Part shown: positions 1 to 7,466 of the stretch, piece after piece
How the letters are laid out: every line of letters starts with the position of its first letter
How positions within the stretch are numbered: the stretch's first letter is position 1
From: an uncultured Flavobacteriales bacterium
GTDB lineage: Bacteria; Bacteroidota; Bacteroidia; Flavobacteriales_D; Sanyastnellaceae
DNA length: 44,641 bases
Direction: 5' to 3'
Assembly (NCBI GenBank): GCA_913051865.1
Contig: CAJXHE010000005.1
Span: forward strand, 1 to 44,641
Translations under genes and position numbers: made by a program
The notes under the pieces: generated by a model
What the model saw: only the letters and a program-made list of their open reading frames with translations
Told to the model about the DNA's origin: nothing
The model's database searches: none

Positions 1-19
1 AATAATAATTTTCTCATAA

Positions 20-418
20 TTATTTATTCTTTGTTTTTACGTGATAATTAATAAGGAAACGTTCGTAAACTTTATTGAAAGTAACAGTGGATGACACCAC
101 GACATAACTTCCATCTTCTAGAGAGAAAAATTGTACCTCAGGCTGAGGTGTGACTCCCGACATTAAAAGGCGTTCAGCAATTCCATCACCTGTATTGGAC
201 AATTTTTGGGCGATTTGACTCGATTTTAACACTGGACTTTGATGCCAGCCATAAGCGGCAAAACAACAAAGTTCAGCAGCAGAATCAGTGCCTAAAACCT
301 CCTGACCAAAAACCTTAGCAACGACTTCGCTTCCAGGAAGGTCTGCTTGAGCAGAAAGATTTGGCACCAAAATCATGAGCAGTACAATGCTCGAAAACAC
401 AGAGAATATTTGTTTCAT
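20..418 (-). CDS. Small secreted protein of unknown function
   Basis: This 132-residue protein has a clear N-terminal signal peptide: a lysine at position 2, a hydrophobic stretch over about residues 6-20, and a likely cleavage after SAQA around residue 24. The predicted mature part is about 108 residues and has one Cys-Cys pair (AELCCF). I recognise no domain. The ATG at 416-418 is the natural start because it places the signal peptide at the N-terminus. The neighbouring tRNA genes diverge from it, so it is not in an operon with anything visible here. A periplasmic or exported location is inferred from the signal peptide only, and no function is proposed. Confidence 0.6.
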   Translation of the reverse strand: MKQIFSVFSSIVLLMILVPNLSAQADLPGSEVVAKVFGQEVLGTDSAAELCCFAAYGWHQSPVLKSSQIAQKLSNTGDGIAERLLMSGVTPQPEVQFFSLEDGSYVVVSSTVTFNKVYERFLINYHVKTKNK

Positions 419-497
419 AATGCAGGTAATGATTACGCAATATAATCAACTAAAGGCGGACATTGAAAAGGAATAAATTAATTCTATCAAAAGTTTT

Positions 498-526
498 TTG
501 CAGAATAAAGATTCTGACTATCTTTG
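498..526 (+). promoter_or_regulatory. Bacteroidota-type promoter of the tRNA-Lys/tRNA-Leu unit
   Basis: TTG at 498-500 is followed after 18 bases by TATCTTTG at 519-526. This matches the Bacteroidota sigma-A consensus (TTG, about 19 bases, TAnnTTTG). The predicted transcript would start near 530, some 16 bases before the tRNA-Lys, and its leader contains a C-run followed by AAAT and a G-run that could fold back. Confidence 0.7.
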
Positions 527-546
527 CCCCCCCAAATGGGGAATAT

Positions 547-620
547 GACTTGGTAGCTCAGCTGGTTAGAGCATCTCACTTTTAATGAGAGGGTCCTGGG
601 TTCGAGTCCCAGAGGGGTTA
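547..620 (+). tRNA. tRNA-Lys (anticodon TTT), odd acceptor stem
   Basis: The D-arm (GCTC/GAGC), the anticodon arm (TCTCA, loop CTTTTAA, TGAGA) and the T-arm (CTGGG, loop TTCGAGT, CCCAG) are all well formed, and the anticodon is TTT. CCA is not encoded, like the other tRNA genes in this window. The acceptor stem is unusual. The 5' strand GACTTGG (547-553) faces AGGGGTT (613-619), which gives only two Watson-Crick pairs, three G-U pairs and two mismatches next to the stem base. A strong promoter lies upstream, so the gene is probably transcribed. It may be a degraded copy or a real variant. Confidence 0.75.
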
Positions 621-629
621 CAAAAAAAG

Positions 630-652
630 AAGGTGTCAAAGTCACCTTTTTT
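630..652 (+). terminator. Possible weak terminator between tRNA-Lys and tRNA-Leu
   Basis: AAGGTG at 630-635 pairs with CACCTT at 643-648, and the T-run continues to 652. The stem is short (6 bp), so it may only attenuate transcription or mark a processing site between the two tRNAs. Confidence 0.4.
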
Positions 653-660
653 AATGCACT

Positions 661-744
661 GCCCAGGTGCTGAAATTGGTAGACAGGCATGGTTGAGGGC
701 CATGTGTCCGTTAGGGCGTGCGGGTTCGACTCCCGCTCTGGGCA
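661..744 (+). tRNA. tRNA-Leu (anticodon GAG)
   Basis: The 7-bp acceptor stem (GCCCAGG with TCTGGGC) is complete. The long variable arm is typical of class II tRNAs. The anticodon stem is CATGG/CCATG around the loop TTGAGGG, which gives anticodon GAG. The T-arm is GCGGG/CCCGC around TTCGACT. The discriminator base is A at 744. It is followed by CC but not by a complete CCA, so the 3' end is probably finished by the CCA-adding enzyme. Confidence 0.93.
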
Positions 745-749
745 CCTAG

Positions 750-778
750 ACGAGTTGCAAGAAGCAGCTCGTTTTTTT
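750..778 (+). terminator. Rho-independent terminator after tRNA-Leu
   Basis: ACGAGTTGC (750-758) pairs with GCAGCTCGT (764-772) over 9 bp with one G-U pair, loop AAGAA, followed by a run of T to 778. It separates the tRNA unit from the sulP operon, whose -7 box begins at 807. Confidence 0.8.
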
Positions 779-806
779 ATTACACCTTTCTGAGCCTCTA
801 CTTCTA

Positions 807-814
807 TATCTTTG
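807..814 (+). promoter_or_regulatory. -7 box of the sulP operon, 4 bases from the start codon
   Basis: TATCTTTG matches the Bacteroidota -7 consensus TAnnTTTG exactly. Only GCTT separates it from the GTG start at 819. The expected transcription start therefore falls on or next to the start codon, giving a leaderless mRNA. No TTG -33 element is seen at the right distance. Confidence 0.6.
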
Positions 815-818
815 GCTT

Positions 819-2558
819 GTGCTAAAACAGTTATTCCCGATACTTTCTTGGCTACCTCGATATTCAAAAAAGTATTTCTTCAATGATCTTTCCGCCGGAA
901 TCACAGTCGGCATACTCCTTATTCCACAAGGGATGGCATACGCACTTATTGCGGGACTGCCGATAGAGTTTGGACTGTATGCATCATTGGTCCCTCAAAT
1001 GATTTACGCGTTAACAGGTACATCAAGACAACTATCTGTCGGACCAGTCGCCATGGACTCACTCCTCGTCGCAGTGGGCTTAAGTGCAATCGCTGCAATT
1101 GGATCGGACAGATACATCGAATTGGCCATAGGTCTTGCATTCATGATTGGGGGCATTCAATTGTTGCTGGGTTTTCTTAGAGCAGGATTTGTTGTGAATT
1201 TCCTTTCCCGCCCCATTATAAGTGGATTTACATCTGCTGCTGCATTAATTATCGGGCTAAACCAACTATCAAACCTATTGGGCATAGAGATTCCGAGGAA
1301 CAGTCACATTCAAAATTTCTTTTTTTCTTTAGGCCACTCAATCGCAGACATACACTTCGCAACGTTCGCAATAGGCATCGTGTCCATTGCTCTGTTCCTT
1401 GTTGTATCGAAATACCGAAATAAAATAAAGATTCCTGCAGCGCTTATCGTCGTGGGTCTTGGGATCATCACCGTATTTGGTTTGGAGCTAGAGCAAACCG
1501 GAGTCGCGATCGTAGGCGCCATCCCTGAAGGACTTCCAGTTTTTCGCATCCCTTCATTAGATCACACCGGTTTTTACGAATTACTCCCAATAGCGATCAC
1601 ACTCGCATTGGTTTCATTTGTGGAAGCATATTCTATTGCGAAAGCGCTAGAAGAAAAACACGGATATAAAATCAATCCAAATCAGGAACTTAGAGCCTTG
1701 GGGCTCTCAAATATCATCGGCTCGCTGTTCCAATCATACCCTACTACTGGGGGCTTTTCTCGATCGGCAGTCAACGACAAAGCTGGGGCGGTAACCCCAA
1801 TGGCGTCATTCGTCGCTGCGTTATTAATTGCCCTTACATTGCTGTTTCTTACACCCCTGTTTTACCATCTACCAAAGGCAGTATTGTCGGCAATCATTAT
1901 TGTATCCGTGATCGGATTAATTGATGTCAAGCTGCCTATTGCACTTTGGAAGAGCCACAAGATTGATGCAGGACTGCTCTTAGCGACATTTATAGTCACG
2001 GCAACAGTGGGCATGATTGAAGGCATCGCATCGGGTGTGGGTTTATCAATTGTTGTTTTGGTCTACAAGCAGATGCGTCCTCATTTTGCGGAACTTGGAG
2101 AAATAGCAGGTGTTTATCGAAATATTAATCGGTTTCCAGAAGCAAAAATCAGACCCGGAGTATTGATTGTCCGATTTGACGCCGCGTTGCATTTTGCAAA
2201 TCATCGGTTTATGGCGACGTCCATAGAAGATCAAATCGCTCAGAGAACTGATGGAGTTCAAATCATCATTTTGTGTGCCGAATCGATTGGATATATTGAT
2301 GCGTCAGGCATTAGCGCACTCGAAAACATCATCGATGATTTGGAAGAAAGAGGAACGAGTTTCCGACTGGCTGCGGCGATAGGTCCCGTAAGAGACATCA
2401 TTGAATCATCCAAACTCATTACGCGGATAGGCAAAACAAGGTGCTTCACAAGCATTGAAAAGGCCGTTGAAGACATTTACAAACCAGGATCTATTGATGC
2501 GGATTTAAAGAGAATTGCCACTCAAGTAGACCATCCCGAGTTAGGCGACAAAGAATAA
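819..2558 (+). CDS. SulP family anion (sulfate-type) transporter with STAS domain
   Basis: This 579-residue inner-membrane protein belongs to the SulP/SLC26 family, which moves sulfate, bicarbonate or related anions. The N-terminal transport domain begins with the typical segment around DLSAGITVGILLIPQGMAYA and has many hydrophobic helices to about residue 420. The cytosolic C-terminus (about 445-555) is a STAS domain with the characteristic YIDASGISALENI segment. The start is the GTG at 819, because it gives a normal-length N-terminus and lies 4 bases after a perfect -7 box. Eight bases downstream begins a persulfide dioxygenase/rhodanese fusion. From that context I infer that the cargo may be sulfate, sulfite or thiosulfate, since members of this family are often found beside sulfur enzymes. 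The exact substrate cannot be read from the sequence. Confidence 0.9.
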   Translation: MLKQLFPILSWLPRYSKKYFFNDLSAGITVGILLIPQGMAYALIAGLPIEFGLYASLVPQMIYALTGTSRQLSVGPVAMDSLLVAVGLSAIAAIGSDRYIELAIGLAFMIGGIQLLLGFLRAGFVVNFLSRPIISGFTSAAALIIGLNQLSNLLGIEIPRNSHIQNFFFSLGHSIADIHFATFAIGIVSIALFLVVSKYRNKIKIPAALIVVGLGIITVFGLELEQTGVAIVGAIPEGLPVFRIPSLDHTGFYELLPIAITLALVSFVEAYSIAKALEEKHGYKINPNQELRALGLSNIIGSLFQSYPTTGGFSRSAVNDKAGAVTPMASFVAALLIALTLLFLTPLFYHLPKAVLSAIIIVSVIGLIDVKLPIALWKSHKIDAGLLLATFIVTATVGMIEGIASGVGLSIVVLVYKQMRPHFAELGEIAGVYRNINRFPEAKIRPGVLIVRFDAALHFANHRFMATSIEDQIAQRTDGVQIIILCAESIGYIDASGISALENIIDDLEERGTSFRLAAAIGPVRDIIESSKLITRIGKTRCFTSIEKAVEDIYKPGSIDADLKRIATQVDHPELGDKE

Positions 2559-2566
2559 AGTAGAGT

Positions 2567-3970
2567 ATGGAAATTAAACAGATATACACAGGCTGCCTTG
2601 CGCAAGGCTCATATTACGTGAAGTGTAGTGGCGAAGCTGTCATCATAGATCCATTGAGGGAAGTACAGCATTATATTGATCTTGCTGAAAAAGACAATGT
2701 GAAAATTAAATACATTTTCGAAACGCATTTCCATGCTGATTTCGTGTCGGGACACGTGACTTTGGCTGAAAAAACGGGCGCTCAAATTGTTTATGGTCCT
2801 ACGGCACAAACAGCGTTCGAGTCGATAAAAGCGACAGATGGGCAACGTTTTAAAGTGGGAAAATTAGAGATTGAGGTCTTACACACACCCGGCCACACCA
2901 TGGAAAGCGCTTGTTTTTTAGTGTATGATAAAAATGGCAAGCAACACGCATTGTTCTCTGGGGACACCGTATTCCTAGGAGATGTCGGACGTCCTGATTT
3001 GGCCCAAAAGGCAGAAAACATGACGCAAGAAGATCTTGCAGGAATGCTCTTTGACAGCATCCAAACAAAAATTATGCCTCTTAAAGATGATGTGATTATT
3101 TATCCGGGACATGGCGCGGGATCAGCGTGCGGGAAGAACATGAGCAAAGAAACGGTCGGTACGGTCGGGCATGAAAAAGCAAACAACTATGCACTGAGAC
3201 CGGGCATGACACGTGAGGAGTTTGTCAATGAAGTACTCGAGGGTCTGTTGCCACCGCTTGAATATTTCGGTTTTAATATTCAAATGAACAAGCAGGGCTA
3301 TGTCTCTATTGATGAAGTGATCAAGAATGGCACGAACTTGCTTGATCCTGATCAGTTTGAGATTGCGGCAAATGACACCGACGCTGTCATCCTAGATGTA
3401 AGGCATGAATCGGAATTTGTAAAAGGATTCATTCCTCGTTCTGTATTCATCGGATTGGATGGCGGTTTTGCACCCTGGGTCGGAGCGTTATTGGTGGATG
3501 TGAAGCAGCCTATTTTACTTGTCGTTGAAGAGGGAATGGAGGAAGAGGCTGTCATCAGGCTCTCCAGAGTTGGATTCGACAATGTCATCGGTATTCTTCA
3601 AGGTGGATTTAAGAACTGGATTGATTCCGGCAAAGAAACCGACCGCATAGAGACCATTGAAGCAAGTCAACTAGAAGGGCTAGACTCCCCGTCAGTATTC
3701 GATGTCAGAAAGACGGGAGAGTATACGGCTGGACATATCGAATTTGCGAAATCGACACCTCTTGACTTCATCAACGAATACTTAAGCTCATTTCCCAACA
3801 AGGGTGACTTTTATATTCATTGTGCTGGAGGATATCGATCTGTGATCGCAAATTCTATCTTGAAAAAGCATGGGATTCACAATGGCATAGATGTATTGGG
3901 GGGATACGATGCAATCACAATTACAGATATGCCCGTCACAGACAATGTGTGTCCTTCAACATTAAAATAA
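2567..3970 (+). CDS. Persulfide dioxygenase-like MBL protein fused to two rhodanese domains
   Basis: This 467-residue protein has the architecture of the CstB/ETHE1-like family: an iron-dependent metallo-beta-lactamase domain that oxidises glutathione or CoA persulfide to sulfite, followed by rhodanese domains for sulfur transfer. The motif THFHADF (53-59), HTPGH (106-110) and SGD (131-133) supply the expected 2-His-1-Asp iron site (H54, H110, D133). The fourth zinc-type His of classical MBL enzymes is Phe59, which fits a mononuclear-iron dioxygenase. The first rhodanese domain (about 255-350) has VVEEGMEEE where the active-site Cys loop should be, so it looks inactive. The second has CAGGYRS with Cys419 and looks active. 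It lies 8 bases after the SulP gene and its stop overlaps the next start (TAATG), so the three genes form one operon. Confidence 0.88.
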   Translation: MEIKQIYTGCLAQGSYYVKCSGEAVIIDPLREVQHYIDLAEKDNVKIKYIFETHFHADFVSGHVTLAEKTGAQIVYGPTAQTAFESIKATDGQRFKVGKLEIEVLHTPGHTMESACFLVYDKNGKQHALFSGDTVFLGDVGRPDLAQKAENMTQEDLAGMLFDSIQTKIMPLKDDVIIYPGHGAGSACGKNMSKETVGTVGHEKANNYALRPGMTREEFVNEVLEGLLPPLEYFGFNIQMNKQGYVSIDEVIKNGTNLLDPDQFEIAANDTDAVILDVRHESEFVKGFIPRSVFIGLDGGFAPWVGALLVDVKQPILLVVEEGMEEEAVIRLSRVGFDNVIGILQGGFKNWIDSGKETDRIETIEASQLEGLDSPSVFDVRKTGEYTAGHIEFAKSTPLDFINEYLSSFPNKGDFYIHCAGGYRSVIANSILKKHGIHNGIDVLGGYDAITITDMPVTDNVCPSTLK

Positions 3971-4368
3971 TGGGCCTAGAGACCTCACATTTATTGACAA
4001 TACTGAGTTGCAAATGCCCGAGCTGTGCTCAGGAAGGACTGTTCGAGGTTTCTAATCCTTATAAACTCCGTTCGTTCACAAAGATGCACAGAGCCTGCCC
4101 AAACTGCAATGCAGACTTTGTCAAAGAACCGGGATTTTATTTTGGGGCTGCATATGTAAGCTATGGCATCACGGTAGGCTTGTGGATTGCTATCCTGGTG
4201 GCATTAATCACCCTTGACGCTTTGCAGCTTATTGAGTTTGGATTCCTGACGCATCCCGGCACATTTATAATCTGTGGGGTCAGTTCGCTCTTCATTCTCC
4301 TTCCTTTAATATATCGAGTATCAAGGTCAATTTGGCTCTCGCTGTTTACAAAACGAATCAGCAAGTAA
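3970..4368 (+). CDS. DUF983 family zinc-ribbon membrane protein
   Basis: This 132-residue protein has an N-terminal pair of Cys-x2-Cys knuckles (CPSC near residue 17 and CPNC near residue 44) that probably bind zinc. The sequence KEPGFYFGAAYVSY and two transmembrane helices follow, the pattern of DUF983. A longer in-frame ORF begins at 3820, but its extra part overlaps the rhodanese domain in another frame. The ATG at 3970 is preferred: it overlaps the previous stop by one base (TAATG, suggesting translational coupling) and gives the usual family N-terminus. DUF983 has no established function. Its position suggests a membrane role linked to the sulfur genes, but this is only contextual. Confidence 0.85.
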   Translation: MGLETSHLLTILSCKCPSCAQEGLFEVSNPYKLRSFTKMHRACPNCNADFVKEPGFYFGAAYVSYGITVGLWIAILVALITLDALQLIEFGFLTHPGTFIICGVSSLFILLPLIYRVSRSIWLSLFTKRISK

Positions 4369-4384
4369 TGGTTTTGATGGGCAT

Positions 4385-4421
4385 AAAAAAAAGGGCCCTC
4401 ACGTTTGAGGTGCCCTTTTTA
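4385..4421. terminator. Bidirectional rho-independent terminator
   Basis: A long hairpin (AAAGGGC-CCTCA, loop, TGAGG-T-GCCCTTT) is flanked by an A-run on the left and a T-run on the right. It can end the SulP operon on the plus strand and the purB-ABC-DAHP synthase operon on the minus strand. The rest of 4422-4559 shows no gene. Confidence 0.85.
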
Positions 4422-4559
4422 AACCAAATCGCCTGATTCTAGCGTCATTTAAGACGCGGTTAACCAAAACCTGAGTCTATTACGTGTCTCGTTCTTGTTA
4501 GGTTACAAAAAGGGCAAAGTTTTTTAAGAAAAAAAGCGCCATCACGCTTGTAACCCCAA

Positions 4560-5615
4560 TTAACGCTCGGAATTTAATATTTCAGTTTGTATCCGAATAC
4601 TCTCCTTATGAACTTGCTCTAATACAAGTTTTAAGAATTCTTCTTCTAAACCCATCTCCTCTGACCACATCTTTCTAGTTTTTATTATTTCTTTCCAACG
4701 CGCCAATTGAAGGACTGTCAGTCCATGTTCTTTTTTATAGTCACCTATCGCTCGAGCGACATTCATTCTCCCACTTAAAAGTTCAACCAGTTGTTCATCG
4801 ATAGAATCCATTTTCAACCTTAGATCCCGAATATCTGAAGTCTGTGACAGATCTAAGTTAAGATCTCTGATTGTCAGATTGTCTAGTAATTGAATTAAAT
4901 CAGATGGCAACAATTGCTGTGCGGCATCGCTCAATGCTTCGCTGGGGTTGTGATGCGTTTCTATCATTAAACCTGACATCCCCAGATCCATGGCTTTCTG
5001 AGACACCGGTTGTATCAATTCTCGTTTGCCTGAGATATGACTCGGATCACAAAACAATTGTATGTCTGGCATTTCTTCTTTGAGTCCAATGGGGACTTCC
5101 CACATGGGGGCATTCCTGTATTTTTTTAAACCATAGCTTGAAAAACCCCTGTGAAGTGCACATACCTCCCCTTTTGTCGAATGACTCACCCTTTCTATCG
5201 CCCCCATCCACAGCTTTAAGTCTGCATGCATAGGGTTCTTTACCAAAACTGGGGTGTCTGTTCCTTTTAGTGCATCCGCGATGTTTTGGACAGCAAATGG
5301 ACTTACTGTCGTTCGCGCACCTATCCAAACCGCATCTATACCATTCTTAAGCGCAAGCTCCACATGTTTGGCATCCGCCACCTCTGTCATCACAGGAAGC
5401 CCGACTTCTTTCTGGACATCCACGAGCCATTTCAACCCATCTTCACCTACGCCTTCAAAAGAATTCGGACGCGTTCGTGGCTTCCACAATCCCGCACGGA
5501 AATAGTGCGCATGACCTTTAAGCGCATTTGCTATAGCAAGGACCTGAGTTCTTGATTCTGCACTACATGGGCCCGCAATAACGGTAGGCCTGGTGTTTTT
5601 TAAGTTATTAGTCAA
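4560..5615 (-). CDS. Bifunctional DAHP synthase / chorismate mutase
   Basis: This 351-residue enzyme starts the shikimate pathway by condensing phosphoenolpyruvate with erythrose 4-phosphate, and its fused tail converts chorismate to prephenate. The DAHP synthase core (about 1-245, short AroA-beta/KDO8PS-like type) shows AGPCSAES (14-21), KPRTRPNSFEGVG and DPSHISGKRE. The chorismate mutase AroQ-type domain (about 255-351) shows RLKMDSIDEQLVELLSGRMNVARAIGDYK. Such fusions are typical of Bacteroidota, where the mutase acts as a feedback sensor for prephenate. The start is a TTG at 5615, because a stop lies just upstream in frame and no earlier ATG exists. It follows the ABC transporter after 9 bases and ends the purB operon. 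Confidence 0.92.
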   Translation of the reverse strand: MTNNLKNTRPTVIAGPCSAESRTQVLAIANALKGHAHYFRAGLWKPRTRPNSFEGVGEDGLKWLVDVQKEVGLPVMTEVADAKHVELALKNGIDAVWIGARTTVSPFAVQNIADALKGTDTPVLVKNPMHADLKLWMGAIERVSHSTKGEVCALHRGFSSYGLKKYRNAPMWEVPIGLKEEMPDIQLFCDPSHISGKRELIQPVSQKAMDLGMSGLMIETHHNPSEALSDAAQQLLPSDLIQLLDNLTIRDLNLDLSQTSDIRDLRLKMDSIDEQLVELLSGRMNVARAIGDYKKEHGLTVLQLARWKEIIKTRKMWSEEMGLEEEFLKLVLEQVHKESIRIQTEILNSER

Positions 5616-5624
5616 GTTGTGAAG

Positions 5625-7448
5625 TTATGAAGAGAAAGACTGAAGATTAACCAATTCTGCATACCCTCCATTTAATGCAATAAGCTCATCATGTGTGCCA
5701 CTCTCCTGAATGCGACCTTCAGAAAGGAGAACGATTCGATCTGCTTTTGATACTGTAGAGAGTCGATGTGCTATAACCAGAACTGTTCTATTTTTCATTG
5801 CGGCATCTAACGCTTTTTGGACTTCGTGCTCAGAAGCCGCATCGAGCGCAGAAGTGGCTTCATCTAGAACGAGTATCGAAGGATTGCGGTAAAGTGCACG
5901 CGCAAGGGCCACCCTTTGCCTTTGCCCCCCCGAAAGACGCGCTCCCCCATCACCGACTGACGTTTGAAGCCCATCAGGCATTTTACTCGCAAACGCCATC
6001 ACTTGAGCGGCCTTCGCGGATTGTAGCAAGCGGTCTTGATCCACCTCATTTTCACCAAGAGATATATTCGACGCAATCGTGCCATGAAATAAAATCGACT
6101 CTTGGGTAACGACCCCTAATTTTTGGCGCCAAGATGACACGGGAATGTCGCGAAGGTCACGGCCATCAATTTCAACGGCGCCCTGTGTAGGATCATCAAA
6201 CCTGATGAGCAAGTTAGAAAGTGTCGTTTTACCTGACCCAGAAGCCCCTACGAGAGCGATAACTTCCCCTTTTTTAATCTCTAGCGAGAGCTCTGCAAGC
6301 ACAGCTTGATCACCATAGAAATAACTCACATTGTTAAACGAAATTGCCGTTTCGAGTTCCACAAAAGGAGGGGCGTCTTCAGCTGCATTTGGTACAGGGT
6401 GAGAAACCACAAGCATGTCTTCCAATCGATCAAGAGATGCCACGCCTTTATTTATTCTAAACCAACCATCACTGAAAGCACGGGCAGGCGGAATAATCTG
6501 TGAAAAGACAACCAGGTATCCAATAAACCAATCCCCGGTCAGCCCAGTACTTCCATCAAGAACAATGTGACCTCCATAACCGAGAAGAATTGCCATTACC
6601 GTTAACGATATCACTTCACTGACAGGTGAACTAAGATACTCGCGTCTAAACATCTTACGCATGGCCATAAAATGCTTTTGGTTGCGTGCATTAAAGCGGT
6701 CTGAAAAGAACTTTTCTACCCCAAATGCCTTAATAAGTCGAACACCACTTAACGTTTCATCCAGAATATTAACCAAAGACCCCAACTCCTCTTTCCCTCG
6801 TTTCGCTGAATGCTTTAGTTTTTTTGCAATTCTGCTTATAAGGATTCCACTGACCGGAAGAAAAACCAATGCAAAAACAGTAAGCTCCCAGCTGAGCGCA
6901 AAGAGTGCAGCGATTGAAATAAACACGATAAGGGGGGATTTAAACATCACCTCTATCGACCCCACAATACTGACCTCCACTTCATTCAGGTCAACAGTAA
7001 GTCGACTCAAAACATCTCCCTTACGTGAATCAGTAAACCACCCCATACTCATTCCTAGTACGCGGCCATACATTTTATCTCTCAAGTCTCTACTTACACC
7101 CGTACGAATCGTCGCGAGACTATACATGGCAAGGTATGACACCAAATTCTTTAGAACAGCCAATATTACAACAGCAATACACACCATGATTAAGGCATGA
7201 GAATCTCCCTCTTCAAGCACATAACCATCAAACCAAGCACCTATTTTACCAGGAATGTCATCCGCCAAGGGGATTCCTTCAACCTTGGTAGGTGTGGATT
7301 TTCCTGAGAATAAAATGCGGAGAAATGGCACAACACTGAGAAACGAGAAAAGAGACAAAACAGCACCTATTGCATTCAATAATGCGTTGGAAACAAGATT
7401 CCAACGGTAGGCTTTGAATAGAGGGAATAAGACAGATAATCGCTTCAT
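5625..7448 (-). CDS. ABC exporter, fused permease and ATPase (MsbA-like)
   Basis: This 607-residue half-transporter dimerises in the inner membrane and uses ATP to export lipids, lipid-linked molecules or drugs. The N-terminal membrane domain (about 15-330) has six hydrophobic helices. The ATPase domain shows Walker A GASGSGKT (401-408), the Q-loop near Q449, the signature LSGGQ (505-509), Walker B ILVLDE (525-530) and the H-loop His561. The permease resembles MsbA-type lipid flippases of Bacteroidota, but the cargo cannot be decided. The ATG at 7448 follows purB after 18 bases, and the DAHP synthase starts 9 bases after its stop, so these three genes are probably co-transcribed although their functions differ. 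Confidence 0.9.
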   Translation of the reverse strand: MKRLSVLFPLFKAYRWNLVSNALLNAIGAVLSLFSFLSVVPFLRILFSGKSTPTKVEGIPLADDIPGKIGAWFDGYVLEEGDSHALIMVCIAVVILAVLKNLVSYLAMYSLATIRTGVSRDLRDKMYGRVLGMSMGWFTDSRKGDVLSRLTVDLNEVEVSIVGSIEVMFKSPLIVFISIAALFALSWELTVFALVFLPVSGILISRIAKKLKHSAKRGKEELGSLVNILDETLSGVRLIKAFGVEKFFSDRFNARNQKHFMAMRKMFRREYLSSPVSEVISLTVMAILLGYGGHIVLDGSTGLTGDWFIGYLVVFSQIIPPARAFSDGWFRINKGVASLDRLEDMLVVSHPVPNAAEDAPPFVELETAISFNNVSYFYGDQAVLAELSLEIKKGEVIALVGASGSGKTTLSNLLIRFDDPTQGAVEIDGRDLRDIPVSSWRQKLGVVTQESILFHGTIASNISLGENEVDQDRLLQSAKAAQVMAFASKMPDGLQTSVGDGGARLSGGQRQRVALARALYRNPSILVLDEATSALDAASEHEVQKALDAAMKNRTVLVIAHRLSTVSKADRIVLLSEGRIQESGTHDELIALNGGYAELVNLQSFSS

Positions 7449-7466
7449 GTTCAGTCTAACAGCAAA

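Noticed and set aside
487-867. Minus-strand open frame of 126 residues
   Set aside because: It runs antisense across both tRNA genes; its peptide (GLEPRTLSLK, CSNQLSY) is the familiar false translation of tRNA sequence.
6661-7200. Plus-strand open frame of 179 residues
   Set aside because: It is antisense to the ABC exporter membrane domain and shows no recognisable protein features.
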